DNA of 37,528 nucleotides from SCGC-AAA076-P13 sp964613455 (GTDB lineage: Bacteria > Pseudomonadota > Gammaproteobacteria > Magnimaribacterales > D2472). The DNA is taken from contig CAZTGS010000012.1 of NCBI GenBank assembly GCA_964613455.1, forward strand, positions 1-37,528, given 5' to 3'. The notes beneath the pieces are model-generated. The model did not search any database and was not told the origin of the DNA. It saw only the letters and a program-made list of their open reading frames with translations. The position numbers were made by a program, and so were the translations under genes. Below are positions 24,391 to 32,786 of the stretch, piece by piece; position 1 is the stretch's first letter, and each line of letters opens with the position of its first letter.

Positions 24391-24816
24391 TTAATCGATT
24401 GTTATAATCTTTTGACCAAATTCAACTGGCTGCCCATCTTCTAAATCTATCGAAATGATTCTTCCACTATATTCTGATTTTATTTCATTCATCATTTTCA
24501 TTGCTTCAACGATACAAAGAACATCCCCTTGGCTTACAACATCACCAACTCTCACAAAAGGGTCTTTGTCAGGACTTGGCTTGCGATAAAAAGTTCCAAC
24601 AATTGGTGAGGTAACGATATTACCAATTTGATTCTCGCTAGGTTTTAAAAGAGACGCTTCTGGCACTTTTTCTAGACTTGGTAACAATGCTGTTGTTTTA
24701 TCAGAATTATTATCTCTTAGAATTCTTACAGATTCATCTCCTTGACTCACCTCTATTTCTTTAAGATCAGATTCTTGCAGCATCTCAATCAGTTTTTTAA
24801 TTTTTCTTATATCCAT
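24391..24816 (-). CDS. accB: Biotin carboxyl carrier protein of acetyl-CoA carboxylase
   Basis: AccB carries carboxybiotin between the biotin carboxylase and carboxyltransferase. Seen: 141 aa. An N-terminal helical interaction region (MDIRKIKKLIEMLQESDLKEIEV) is followed by a linker, then the biotinyl domain from about residue 65 with SPIVGTFYRKPSPDKDPFV. The biotin-accepting Lys107 is in VEAMKMMNEI. It begins on the base next to the aroQ stop and precedes accC by 1 nt, the standard aroQ-accB-accC order. Confidence 0.97.
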   Translation of the reverse strand: MDIRKIKKLIEMLQESDLKEIEVSQGDESVRILRDNNSDKTTALLPSLEKVPEASLLKPSENQIGNIVTSPIVGTFYRKPSPDKDPFVRVGDVVSQGDVLCIVEAMKMMNEIKSEYSGRIISIDLEDGQPVEFGQKIITID

Positions 24817-25257
24817 TTAAATTCCCTTATATTTTGATATAGCCTCTAATAAAGCTTCTTCATATCCCTTAATGCCTAGACCACAAAAAACCTTTTCAGC
24901 AATATCTGACAGGTATGAAAAATGTCTAAATTTTTCTCTTGAGTAAATATCTGAAATATGAACTTCATAGAATGGGATGTTCACTCCAAGAAGAGCATCT
25001 CTAATTGCAATACTTGTATGGGTGTATGCAGCAGGATTTATTATTATTGCTTTAATATTGTCTGTTGTTGCATTATGAATTGCGTCAATTAAATGATGTT
25101 CTGCATTGCTTTGGAGGCATTCAAGCATACAACCGTGGGACTTAGCCATTAATTGAAGATTACTTTCAAGTTCTATTAATGTGGTATCCCCATATAGATC
25201 TGTTTCTCTTCTACCCAGTAGATTTAAATTAGGACCATTAATTAATAAAATATTCAT
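24817..25257 (-). CDS. aroQ: 3-dehydroquinate dehydratase, type II
   Basis: AroQ removes water from 3-dehydroquinate to give 3-dehydroshikimate in the shikimate pathway. Seen: 146 aa, forming the small dodecameric type II enzyme. NILLINGPNLNLLGRRETDLYG carries the catalytic loop with Arg and Tyr22. INPAAYTHTSIAIRDAL and EVHISDIYSREKFRHFSYLS carry the substrate-binding and catalytic His residues. No Shine-Dalgarno is seen. A TAAAAT hexamer sits 7 nt before the ATG, so aroQ may have its own start as well as read-through from the upstream gene 42 nt away. accB follows with no gap. Confidence 0.97.
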   Translation of the reverse strand: MNILLINGPNLNLLGRRETDLYGDTTLIELESNLQLMAKSHGCMLECLQSNAEHHLIDAIHNATTDNIKAIIINPAAYTHTSIAIRDALLGVNIPFYEVHISDIYSREKFRHFSYLSDIAEKVFCGLGIKGYEEALLEAISKYKGI

Positions 25258-25299
25258 ATATATGATTTTAGCAGATTTTAAAGGATTTTATCACATTTA

Positions 25300-25713
25300 T
25301 TAACGAAGATAAGATTTCTGTACCGGATAACAAAAACCAGCTTCAGAACAGCCTTGATAATAAACTAATGCTGAGTCTATTGCTGATAAATCCTTCTTTT
25401 TTATATGTATACTAAGATTTTTTTTTAAGATAATGCTTTCACCAAAAAAATCATCATTATATTTAGATTGACTTGAATTAATGATTTTGTATGACAGCGC
25501 ATTCTTATTTTCCATGACTTTAATACTATCTAAATACATATAGTATCCATCCACAATATCCCAAGTAATTATTATATTTTCTGAGTCCATTGATTTATTA
25601 ATAATAAACACTTTTTCAGCAGCAAGGACCTCATCGCCTTGATTAAAAATATTTGTCGCTGATAACTCAAAAAACAATGGCGAGGATAAGAGTATAATTA
25701 AAAATTTGTTCAT
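25300..25713 (-). CDS. Stand-alone DsbD N-terminal (alpha) domain protein
   Basis: Full-length DsbD passes electrons from cytosolic thioredoxin through a membrane domain to a periplasmic alpha domain that reduces partner proteins. Seen: only 137 aa. A signal peptide (to about residue 19) is followed by a domain ending VYYQGCSEAGFCYPVQKSYLR, which holds the redox pair C122/C128 of the DsbD alpha domain. IIITWDIVDGYYMYLDSIKV and DDFFGESIIL also match that domain. The eight-helix beta domain and thioredoxin-like gamma domain are absent, and only 42 nt separate the stop from aroQ, so no decayed remnant remains. The slot before aroQ-accB-accC is where dsbD (dipZ) lies in Pseudomonas, so this looks like a clean loss of the other two domains. 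Confidence 0.85.
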   Translation of the reverse strand: MNKFLIILLSSPLFFELSATNIFNQGDEVLAAEKVFIINKSMDSENIIITWDIVDGYYMYLDSIKVMENKNALSYKIINSSQSKYNDDFFGESIILKKNLSIHIKKKDLSAIDSALVYYQGCSEAGFCYPVQKSYLR

Positions 25714-25786
25714 ACGGGTAAGAGAATAAACTCCTAATTACTTAAAATAAAGAATTTTTTTTAATTACATATTAAAGTGGGTCCTT

Positions 25787-26797
25787 ATGATTAGAACACT
25801 ATTATTAAATATATTTTTTTATATTCCAGTATGGCTCCTTCGATTGGTCTATTTGAAAAGAAGAACTCCTATAAGAGGTCATATGTTTGACTTTCAATCT
25901 TCTGTACTTTTAGATGTTATGCCAAAGAAAGATTTAACAGACGTCTCGGATGATTCTATACAAAGCACTAGAGATTTAATTGATAAGAAAAGAACACAAT
26001 ATAGACTTTCACTAAAAGCTTCGTCAGCTGTCACGACAATAGATCATAATATTTGTTCTAAAAATAATCTTGCCTTAAGAGAATATATCCCAGTAGAGTT
26101 GCATTCCAAAAAAGCGGTATTATATTTTCATGGCGGTGGGTATGTTATCAGCTCAATCAAGACCCATGACATGATGGTGTCATTCATGTCAGATAAAATT
26201 AAATCAAAGTTTTTTTCTTTGGAATATAGGCTTTCTCCAGAAAATAAATATCCTGCTGCATTGGATGATGCCTTAAAGGCATATAATTGGCTTATCTCAA
26301 AAGGATATTGTACTGATAACATCTCACTATGCGGAGACAGTGCAGGAGCTCATCTAGCCTCATCATTGGTCCATTATTTGGCATTAAATAACATTGAAAT
26401 GCCTCATAGCCAATTTCTTATTTATCCTATGTGTGACCCTCACTGCTCAACTGAGTCGTATGATCTTATGTCGGATGGCTACCTTCTTACTAAAAAAAAT
26501 ATGCTGTGGTTTTGGGAAAAGTTTGGAAATAATAAATCAGAATTTTCAGACCCATTATTTAATCTTTTAAAAATTGATATAGAAAAAAAACTACCCATTA
26601 CAGTTATCGTTACCGCTGGCTTTGATCCCCTGTCAGATGAGGCTGAAGAATATGCTTATTTACTTCATAAAAAAGGTGATAATGTGAAACAATTACATTA
26701 TCCAAAGATGTTTCATGGCTTTGCTTCGATGACGAGATTAAAATCGGCAAAATTAGCAACAGAGGATTTTTTAAGAGAATATAAAGAAATATTATGA
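25787..26797 (+). CDS. Alpha/beta hydrolase, hormone-sensitive lipase family
   Basis: This is a carboxylesterase-like hydrolase of family IV, acting on short acyl esters or lactones; the substrate is unknown. Seen: 336 aa. An N-terminal hydrophobic segment (about 4-24, RTLLLNIFFYIPVWLLRLVYL) may anchor it to the inner membrane. The oxyanion motif HGGGY is at 115-119, the nucleophile Ser185 is in GDSAG, and D280 (VTAGFDPLSDE) and H310 (MFHGF) complete the triad. EYRLSPENKYPAALDD is the usual HSL signature. Its stop overlaps the start of the ABC ATPase by 4 nt, so the two are translated together. A shared task in uptake or detoxification is speculative. Confidence 0.88.
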   Translation: MIRTLLLNIFFYIPVWLLRLVYLKRRTPIRGHMFDFQSSVLLDVMPKKDLTDVSDDSIQSTRDLIDKKRTQYRLSLKASSAVTTIDHNICSKNNLALREYIPVELHSKKAVLYFHGGGYVISSIKTHDMMVSFMSDKIKSKFFSLEYRLSPENKYPAALDDALKAYNWLISKGYCTDNISLCGDSAGAHLASSLVHYLALNNIEMPHSQFLIYPMCDPHCSTESYDLMSDGYLLTKKNMLWFWEKFGNNKSEFSDPLFNLLKIDIEKKLPITVIVTAGFDPLSDEAEEYAYLLHKKGDNVKQLHYPKMFHGFASMTRLKSAKLATEDFLREYKEIL

Positions 26798-28392
26798 ATA
26801 AAATTTTAGAAATAAATGATTTAAGTATTAGCTTTGCAACTAGAGACGGGTCTTTTAAGGCTGTAGATAATATAAGTTTTGATATAAATAAAAATCAAAC
26901 AATGGCACTGGTTGGCGAGTCAGGATCTGGAAAATCAGTTACTGCTATGTCAATTCTTCAATTGTTGCCGAGGCCGCAAGCATCGTATTCCAATGAATCT
27001 TCCATAAAGTTTAATGGTAGTGAAATAATTGATGCCTCAAAAGAAAAATTACTTTCTATTAGAGGCAATATCGTTTCTATGGTTTTTCAAGAGCCAATGA
27101 CATCTCTTAATCCGTATCATAAAGTTGGAAATCAAATAACAGAATCAATATTATTACATTCAAACAGCACAAAGAAGGAAGCTATTAAAGAAGCTATGGA
27201 CTTAATGAGTCTTGTTGAGATTGATGATGCTGAAAGAAGGTTTTATTCATACCCTCACGAACTTTCTGGCGGACAAAGGCAACGAATAATGATAGCTATG
27301 GCGTTGGTAAATAAACCTGAATTATTAATTGCAGATGAACCAACCACTGCACTTGATGTAACTATTCAGGCTCAAATATTAGATTTAATGTCCAAATTAA
27401 AAAGTGAACTAGGGATGTCCATACTTTTTATAACTCATGACCTAGGTTTGGTAAAAGAATTCTCAGATCAAGTTTGTGTTATGAAAGATGGGGAGATCAT
27501 TGAAAAAGGTAATACCAGCGAAGTCTTCGAAAATCCTTCACATGCTTATACTAAAAAGTTATTAGATGCAGAGCCTCAACCAAAGCCATCAAGCTCTATT
27601 AGTGATAAGCCAGTTATAGAAATAGATAACTTAAATGTCTTTTATAAGATTCCTTCAACAAATTTTTTTAAGAAAAATACCTTTCATGCTGTTAAAGATA
27701 TCTCTTTTAAAATATATGAAAATACCACCATAGGTCTTGTAGGTGAATCTGGTTCTGGGAAGTCGACCTTGGGAAAAGCAATCGCAAATCTTGTAACTTA
27801 TGAAGGCAATATTTTATTTAAAGGCAAAAATTTGAACTCTAATTCTTCAAAAGAAAACAAAGATTTGAAGAAAAATGTTCAAATAGTATTCCAAGACCCA
27901 TACGGATCTTTATCTCCAAGAATGACTATTGGAGAAATTGTTGGAGAAGGCTTGGGTGTTCATTTTAAGTTGGCTAAAAAAGAAAAAGAACAAAGAATTG
28001 ACAAGGTGCTTTCTGATGTTGGAATAGAGACTTCTGCTAAAAATAAATATCCACATGAGTTTTCAGGAGGACAAAGACAAAGAGTGGCTATTGCAAGATC
28101 ATTGATAATGAATCCTCAATTTATGGTTTTAGACGAACCAACTTCTGCTCTAGATAGATCAATACAAATTCAAGTAATAAATTTATTAAAAGATATTCAA
28201 ACAGAATATGGTCTAACCTATCTTTTCATCAGCCATGATCTAAAAGTTATAAGATCCATGTCAGATTTTATATTTGTTATGAAAGATGGAAAAATAGTTG
28301 AATCAGGTCTTTCTGAATCAGTATTTGAGCAACCTAAAGAAGAATATACTAAAAAATTACTTACAGCTGCGTTAAGATACGCGTCCGAATAA
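26794..28392 (+). CDS. Twin-domain ABC transporter ATPase, oligopeptide (YejF/Dpp-Opp) type
   Basis: This supplies ATP hydrolysis to a peptide-type importer. Seen: 532 aa with two complete nucleotide-binding domains. In the first, Walker A GESGSGKS is at 41-48, signature LSGGQ at 157-161 and Walker B LLIADEP from 177. In the second, GESGSGKS is at 317-324, FSGGQ at 422-426 and VLDEP at 444-448. Both halves carry the oligopeptide-family extension (NPSHAYTKKLL, QPKEEYTKKLL). The fused DppD-DppF arrangement matches YejF. No permease or binding-protein gene is in the window, so partners must be elsewhere. It overlaps the esterase gene by 4 nt and ends 15 nt before ilvD. Confidence 0.9.
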   Translation: MNKILEINDLSISFATRDGSFKAVDNISFDINKNQTMALVGESGSGKSVTAMSILQLLPRPQASYSNESSIKFNGSEIIDASKEKLLSIRGNIVSMVFQEPMTSLNPYHKVGNQITESILLHSNSTKKEAIKEAMDLMSLVEIDDAERRFYSYPHELSGGQRQRIMIAMALVNKPELLIADEPTTALDVTIQAQILDLMSKLKSELGMSILFITHDLGLVKEFSDQVCVMKDGEIIEKGNTSEVFENPSHAYTKKLLDAEPQPKPSSSISDKPVIEIDNLNVFYKIPSTNFFKKNTFHAVKDISFKIYENTTIGLVGESGSGKSTLGKAIANLVTYEGNILFKGKNLNSNSSKENKDLKKNVQIVFQDPYGSLSPRMTIGEIVGEGLGVHFKLAKKEKEQRIDKVLSDVGIETSAKNKYPHEFSGGQRQRVAIARSLIMNPQFMVLDEPTSALDRSIQIQVINLLKDIQTEYGLTYLFISHDLKVIRSMSDFIFVMKDGKIVESGLSESVFEQPKEEYTKKLLTAALRYASE

Positions 28393-28395
28393 TTT

Positions 28396-28401
28396 TATGA
28401 T
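28396..28401 (+). promoter_or_regulatory. Candidate -10 element of ilvD
   Basis: TATGAT (5 of 6) lies exactly 6 nt before the ilvD ATG, as for coaD. A weak -35 (TTAAGA, 28372-28377, 18-nt spacer) falls in the upstream ABC gene. No Shine-Dalgarno precedes ilvD. Confidence 0.3.
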
Positions 28402-28407
28402 GCAAAA

Positions 28408-30069
28408 ATGACAACAAGAAAGTTTTCAAAAGAGCTAGTAGATGGTCCTAATCAGGCAGCTTCTAGATCTATGTTAAGAGGAGTGGGATTCACTTCTGAG
28501 GACTTTACTAAGCCTTTCGTTGGCATAGCATCGACAGGAGCAAAAGTAACCCCATGTAATATGCATATTAACCAACTTTCAGAAGTTGTAGAGAAATCAG
28601 TAGATTCTTCAGGCGGTAAAGGCGTACTTTTTAACACCATTACTGTTTCCGATGGTATTTCAATGGGTACTCAGGGCATGAAATATTCTCTTGTTTCAAG
28701 AGAGGTAATCGCAGATTCGATTGAAACTGTTGTTGGTTGTCTGGGTTATGACGGTGTTATAGCTGTTGGGGGTTGTGATAAAAATATGCCTGGCTGCATT
28801 ATTGGAATGGCAAGACTTAATAGACCATCAATTTTTATTTATGGCGGCTCTATCCAGCCTAGTTCAGAAAATACAGATTATGTAACAGTTTGTGAAAAAA
28901 CTGGTGAATTCTCTAAGGGTGATCTAGATGAGGCTGAATTGATTCATGTAGAAAAAATCTCTGTAAAAGGCCCAGGATCTTGTGGCGGAATGTATACAGC
29001 TAATACCATGGCTTCAGCAATTGAGGCTTTGGGGATGAGTCTTCCTGGAAGTAGCAGTCAAGATGCTATTTCCAATGACAAGCAAAATGATTGTTTAGAA
29101 GCTGGTGCCGCGATAATGAAACTATTAGAAGAAGACATTAAGCCTTCAGATATTATGACAAAAGATGCTTTTGAGAATGCTATCACGGTTGTGATTTCTT
29201 TAGGAGGATCTACAAACGCAGTCTTGCATATGTTAGCCATGGCTCATGCAATTGGGGTAGATTTACATTTAGATGATTTTACTAGAATTGGAAAGAAAAC
29301 ACCTGTAATGGCTGATTTAAAACCTTTCGGCTCTCACTACATGTCAGAATTAAATGCTAATGGTGGGATTCAGCCATTAATGAAGACTCTTTTAGAAAAA
29401 GGCTTGCTTCATGGTAACTGCATTACCGTTACAGGAAAAACTTTGGCTGAAAATCTATCAGAAATCGAACCTTATCAAGAAGACCAAAACATTATTAGAG
29501 ATTTCGAAGACCCTATTAAGAAGACTAGTCATTTAAGAATCTTATATGGCAATCTAGCAAAAGAAGGAGCTGTAGCAAAGATTACTGGTAAAGAAGGAAC
29601 ATCATTTGAAGGAACTGCTAGAGTGTTCGATTCAGAAGAAGAGGGCGTTGAAGCAATTTTATCTAAGTCTATTAAATCAGGTGATGTTGTTGTTATTAGA
29701 TACGAAGGACCGAAAGGAGGTCCAGGAATGAGAGAAATGTTAAAACCTACATCTGCAATAATGGGTCAGGGACTAGGAGATAAAGTTGCTTTTATAACAG
29801 ATGGGCGATTCTCAGGTGGAACCCATGGTTTTGTGGTTGGGCATATTACACCTGAAGCAGCAGATGGAGGGTTATTAGCTATAGTAGAAGATGGTGATAT
29901 CATTTTAATTGATGCTGAAACAGATCAACTAGCATTAAAAGTTTCTGAAGATGAAATTTTAAATAGGATGTCAAGATGGGTGAATCCAAATAAACCACCT
30001 GAAAAAGGTGTTTTATCTAAATTTGCAAAAAGTGTAAAATCTGCAAGTCTCGGAGCAGTAACAGATTAA
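28408..30069 (+). CDS. ilvD: Dihydroxy-acid dehydratase
   Basis: IlvD dehydrates 2,3-dihydroxy-isovalerate and 2,3-dihydroxy-3-methylvalerate to the 2-oxo acids of valine, leucine and isoleucine synthesis. Seen: 553 aa. Iron-sulfur cysteines are C50 (TPCNMH), C123 (GGCDKNMPGC) and C191 (GPGSCGGMYTANTM). SLPGSSSQDA, NAVLHMLAMA and the C-terminal ITDGRFSGGTHGFVVGHITPEA are also present. At about 550 aa it is the shorter dehydratase form rather than the 616-aa E. coli type. It lies 15 nt after the ABC gene and 2 nt before hemB. Confidence 0.96.
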   Translation: MTTRKFSKELVDGPNQAASRSMLRGVGFTSEDFTKPFVGIASTGAKVTPCNMHINQLSEVVEKSVDSSGGKGVLFNTITVSDGISMGTQGMKYSLVSREVIADSIETVVGCLGYDGVIAVGGCDKNMPGCIIGMARLNRPSIFIYGGSIQPSSENTDYVTVCEKTGEFSKGDLDEAELIHVEKISVKGPGSCGGMYTANTMASAIEALGMSLPGSSSQDAISNDKQNDCLEAGAAIMKLLEEDIKPSDIMTKDAFENAITVVISLGGSTNAVLHMLAMAHAIGVDLHLDDFTRIGKKTPVMADLKPFGSHYMSELNANGGIQPLMKTLLEKGLLHGNCITVTGKTLAENLSEIEPYQEDQNIIRDFEDPIKKTSHLRILYGNLAKEGAVAKITGKEGTSFEGTARVFDSEEEGVEAILSKSIKSGDVVVIRYEGPKGGPGMREMLKPTSAIMGQGLGDKVAFITDGRFSGGTHGFVVGHITPEAADGGLLAIVEDGDIILIDAETDQLALKVSEDEILNRMSRWVNPNKPPEKGVLSKFAKSVKSASLGAVTD

Positions 30070-30071
30070 AA

Positions 30072-31070
30072 ATGTTTATAGATAGAAAATTTCCTAATAC
30101 ACGATTGAGACGGTTGAGATCCAATTCTCACATAAGTGATTTAGTTGCTGAAAATAACCTGTCTGTAAATGACTTAATCCAACCAATATTTATTAAAGAA
30201 AATTTAGTTGGGGTTGAATCAATAGAATCAATGCCTGGAATTCTTAGATACGGCCAAGATTCAATTTTAAAAGAGGTAGAAGAGCTTCTTGAATTAGGAA
30301 TAAAATCTATTGCTCTATTCCCTGTGATCGACCCCTCTAAAAAAGATGATCTTGGAAAAGAGGCAACAAATGATGCCAATTTAATGTGTGAATCAATAAA
30401 AAAAATTAAACAAGAATTTCAAGAAATTATAATAATTGCAGATGTTGCATTAGACCCATATACAAACCATGGTCATGACGGCTTATTGATTGATGGCTAT
30501 GTTGATAATGACTCCACCCTTGATATTCTTAAATCACAGTCTATTGTCTTGGCAGAGGCTGGAGCAGATATTATTGCACCTTCAGATATGATGGATGGCA
30601 GAATTGGAGTAATCAGGGATGCCTTAGAAAAAGCTAATTATAAAAATACTATATTGCTTTCTTATGCGGCTAAATATAATTCAAAATTTTATGGTCCATT
30701 CAGAGATGCAGTAAATTCTGCAAGTAATTTAGGAAATTCCTCTAAATCTTCATATCAGATGTCATCCAAAAATAAAAATGAAGCTTTACATGAAGTGGCA
30801 ATGGATATAAATGAGGGTGCAGATATAGTAATGGTAAAACCTGGAATGCCCTATTTAGATATCATATCCTCAATCAAAGAAACATTTAAAATACCTACCT
30901 TTGCTTATCAAGTAAGCGGAGAATATAGCATGCTTAAACTGGCAATTGATAAAGGGTGGCTTGATGCTGATGTTATGTTAGAATCATTATTAAGCTTTAA
31001 ACGAGCTGGTGCAGATGCGATTCTTACGTACTCTGCAAAAGAAATTTCCAAGGAGATAAACAACAAATGA
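30072..31070 (+). CDS. hemB: Delta-aminolevulinic acid dehydratase (porphobilinogen synthase)
   Basis: HemB joins two 5-aminolevulinate molecules into porphobilinogen, the second common step of haem synthesis. Seen: 332 aa with PNTRLRRLRSN, active-site lysines K201 (SYAAKYNSKFYGPFR) and K256 (VMVKPGMPYLD), and YQVSGEYSML. The metal region (124-136) reads DVALDPYTNHGHD, with Ala/Asp where zinc enzymes have cysteines. It is therefore of the magnesium/potassium-type seen in Pseudomonas, not the zinc form. It starts 2 nt after ilvD and overlaps trxA by 4 nt. hemC and hemD lie about 2.5 kb away on the other strand. Confidence 0.97.
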   Translation: MFIDRKFPNTRLRRLRSNSHISDLVAENNLSVNDLIQPIFIKENLVGVESIESMPGILRYGQDSILKEVEELLELGIKSIALFPVIDPSKKDDLGKEATNDANLMCESIKKIKQEFQEIIIIADVALDPYTNHGHDGLLIDGYVDNDSTLDILKSQSIVLAEAGADIIAPSDMMDGRIGVIRDALEKANYKNTILLSYAAKYNSKFYGPFRDAVNSASNLGNSSKSSYQMSSKNKNEALHEVAMDINEGADIVMVKPGMPYLDIISSIKETFKIPTFAYQVSGEYSMLKLAIDKGWLDADVMLESLLSFKRAGADAILTYSAKEISKEINNK

Positions 31071-31393
31071 GCAATGTAATTGAAATTCAAGATGAAGAAA
31101 ATTTTACAAATAATGTTTTGAATTCTGAGACACCTGTTTTGGTCGATTTTTGGGCTGAGTGGTGTGGACCTTGTAAACAATTATCCCCAACTGTTGAAGA
31201 AATAGCCTCTGAAAATCTAGATAAAATAAAAGTCTGTAAAATGGATGTTGATTCAAATAGAGAAATAGCAGCGAGATATGGAATTAGATCAATACCTTCA
31301 TTAATTATTTTTAAAAATGGTGAGCCTGCTGGGACTGAAATAGGGGCTTTAAGCAAACAACAATTAGAGGAATTTATAAATACAGTAGTTTAA
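31067..31393 (+). CDS. trxA: Thioredoxin
   Basis: TrxA is the general cytosolic disulfide reductase. Seen: 108 aa, like E. coli (109), with the active site WCGPCK (32-37; C33 and C36) after VLVDFWAE. The cis-proline segment is IRSIPSLIIFKNGEPAG. It overlaps hemB by 4 nt and precedes rho, the usual trxA-rho pairing of gammaproteobacteria. In organisms with complete DsbD, thioredoxin would reduce the membrane domain. That domain is missing from the DsbD-like protein at 25.3-25.7 kb. Confidence 0.98.
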   Translation: MSNVIEIQDEENFTNNVLNSETPVLVDFWAEWCGPCKQLSPTVEEIASENLDKIKVCKMDVDSNREIAARYGIRSIPSLIIFKNGEPAGTEIGALSKQQLEEFINTVV

Positions 31394-31508
31394 TTTAAGA
31401 CATAAACTTTGCATCTTTAATTAAAAAGAACTATCATTTTCAAATCTTGCCCAACAGGGCGCCCAAACAACAATCCCAATTTAAAACAACTAGAACGGAA
31501 TCCAATAC
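31394..31508 (+). promoter_or_regulatory. rho leader with candidate promoter and C-rich, rut-like stretch
   Basis: In 115 nt between trxA and rho a weak promoter is visible: TTTGCA (31408-31413) and TATCAT (31432-31437), 18 nt apart. This predicts a leader of about 65 nt. Downstream, 31446-31478 is C-rich and G-poor apart from the palindrome GGGCGCCC (31457-31464), which is unusual in this AT-rich DNA. Known: Rho represses its own gene in E. coli by terminating in the leader at C-rich RNA. Inferred: this is a rut-like autoregulatory leader. A 4-bp GCCC-AACA-GGGC hairpin (31449-31460) is possible. Confidence 0.4.
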
Positions 31509-32786
31509 ATGAATCTAACTGAAATAAAAATTAAACCAATAAATGAGCTTGTAGATATAGCTACTGAGCTTGGTTTAGAGGACGTCGGAAGACTAAAAAA
31601 ACAAGAAATTATATTTAGAATATTTAAACATAAGGCGTCTGAAGGCATTGATATATATGGTGGTGGCGTTTTAGAAATCTTAAATGATGGTTTTGGTTTT
31701 TTAAGATCTCCAGAAGGTTCATATTGTGCTGGGGAGGATGATATATATGTTTCTCCTAGTCAGATTAGAAAATTTAGTCTAAGAAAGGGTGATTCTGTTG
31801 CTGGAAAAATTAGAACTCCAAAAGAAAAAGAACGTTACTTCGCACTTATTCAAGTAGATACTATAAATGGTGAAGAGCCAGCAAAAACAAAAAATAAAAT
31901 TCTTTTTGAAAACTTAACTCCTTTATTTCCTAATGAAAGGTTAATTCTTGAACAAGGAACTGGTTCAAAAGAAGACCTATCTTCAAGAATAATAGATCTA
32001 ATAGCTCCTATTGGAAAAGGTCAACGTGGCCTTATAGTTTCTCCTCCAAAAGCAGGTAAAACATTAATGCTTCAAAGTATTGCTCACTCAATTAAGAGTA
32101 ATAATCCTGAGGTTGAATTAATAGTTTTACTTATAGATGAAAGGCCTGAGGAAGTTACTGAAATGTCTAGAACTGTAAAGGGTGAGGTTGTTGCCAGTAC
32201 CTTTGATGAGCCACCTTCAAGGCATGTCCAAGTTGCGAATATGGTTATTGAAAAAGCAAAGCGCTTAGTAGAGCATAAAAAAGATGTAGTAATTTTATTG
32301 GATTCTATTACTCGTTTAGGAAGAGCTTATAACTCTGTTCAACCAGCTTCTGGAAAAATTCTAAGTGGTGGTGTTGATTCAAATGCTTTGGAAAGACCTA
32401 AAAGATTTTTTGGTGCAGCAAGAAACTTAGAAGAAGGTGGAAGCCTAACTATTTTAGCAACAGCTCTTGTTGAGACTGGTTCTAAAATGGATGAAGTGAT
32501 TTATGAGGAGTTCAAAGGTACAGGTAATATGGAAATCCACCTTGAAAGAAAAATTGCAGAAAAGAGAATATATCCTGCAATAAATATAAGAAGATCTGGA
32601 ACAAGAAGAGAGGATTTACTTACTGCAGAAGATGAACTGCAAAGAATGTGGGTACTTAGAAAAATTCTTGATGATATGGAAGATGCACAAGCAATTCAGT
32701 TCCTTATAGATAGATTGAAATCACATAAAACAAATGATGAATTCTTTACTTCTATGAAAAGTGGGAATGGCAAAAAGACTAAATAA
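31509..32786 (+). CDS. rho: Transcription termination factor Rho
   Basis: Rho is the hexameric RNA helicase that ends unprotected transcripts. Seen: 425 aa (E. coli 419). The N-terminal helical domain begins MNLTEIKIKPINELVDIATELG. The OSB/CSD RNA-binding domain has GVLEILNDGFGFLRSPEGSY and DDIYVSPSQIRKF. Walker A PPKAGKT is at 179-185 and the Walker B region is VVILLDSITRLGRAYN. The Q-loop LSGGVDSNALERPKRFFGAAR and R-loop TGSKMDEVIYEEFKGTGN follow. With so many genes butting or overlapping tail to tail and few visible hairpin terminators, this organism may rely heavily on Rho. Its end overlaps convergent hemD by 8 nt. Confidence 0.98.
   Translation: MNLTEIKIKPINELVDIATELGLEDVGRLKKQEIIFRIFKHKASEGIDIYGGGVLEILNDGFGFLRSPEGSYCAGEDDIYVSPSQIRKFSLRKGDSVAGKIRTPKEKERYFALIQVDTINGEEPAKTKNKILFENLTPLFPNERLILEQGTGSKEDLSSRIIDLIAPIGKGQRGLIVSPPKAGKTLMLQSIAHSIKSNNPEVELIVLLIDERPEEVTEMSRTVKGEVVASTFDEPPSRHVQVANMVIEKAKRLVEHKKDVVILLDSITRLGRAYNSVQPASGKILSGGVDSNALERPKRFFGAARNLEEGGSLTILATALVETGSKMDEVIYEEFKGTGNMEIHLERKIAEKRIYPAINIRRSGTRREDLLTAEDELQRMWVLRKILDDMEDAQAIQFLIDRLKSHKTNDEFFTSMKSGNGKKTK

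Noticed and set aside
25258..25299. Remnants of the DsbD membrane and thioredoxin domains
   Set aside because: Only 42 AT-rich bases separate the stop from aroQ, with no DsbD-like coding in any frame, so the gene is not a recent frameshift or pseudogene.
31449..31464. GCCC-AACA-GGGC hairpin as an intrinsic terminator for trxA
   Set aside because: The stem is 4 bp and is followed by A- and C-rich sequence rather than a T-run, so it does not look like a terminator; it is described as part of the rho leader instead.
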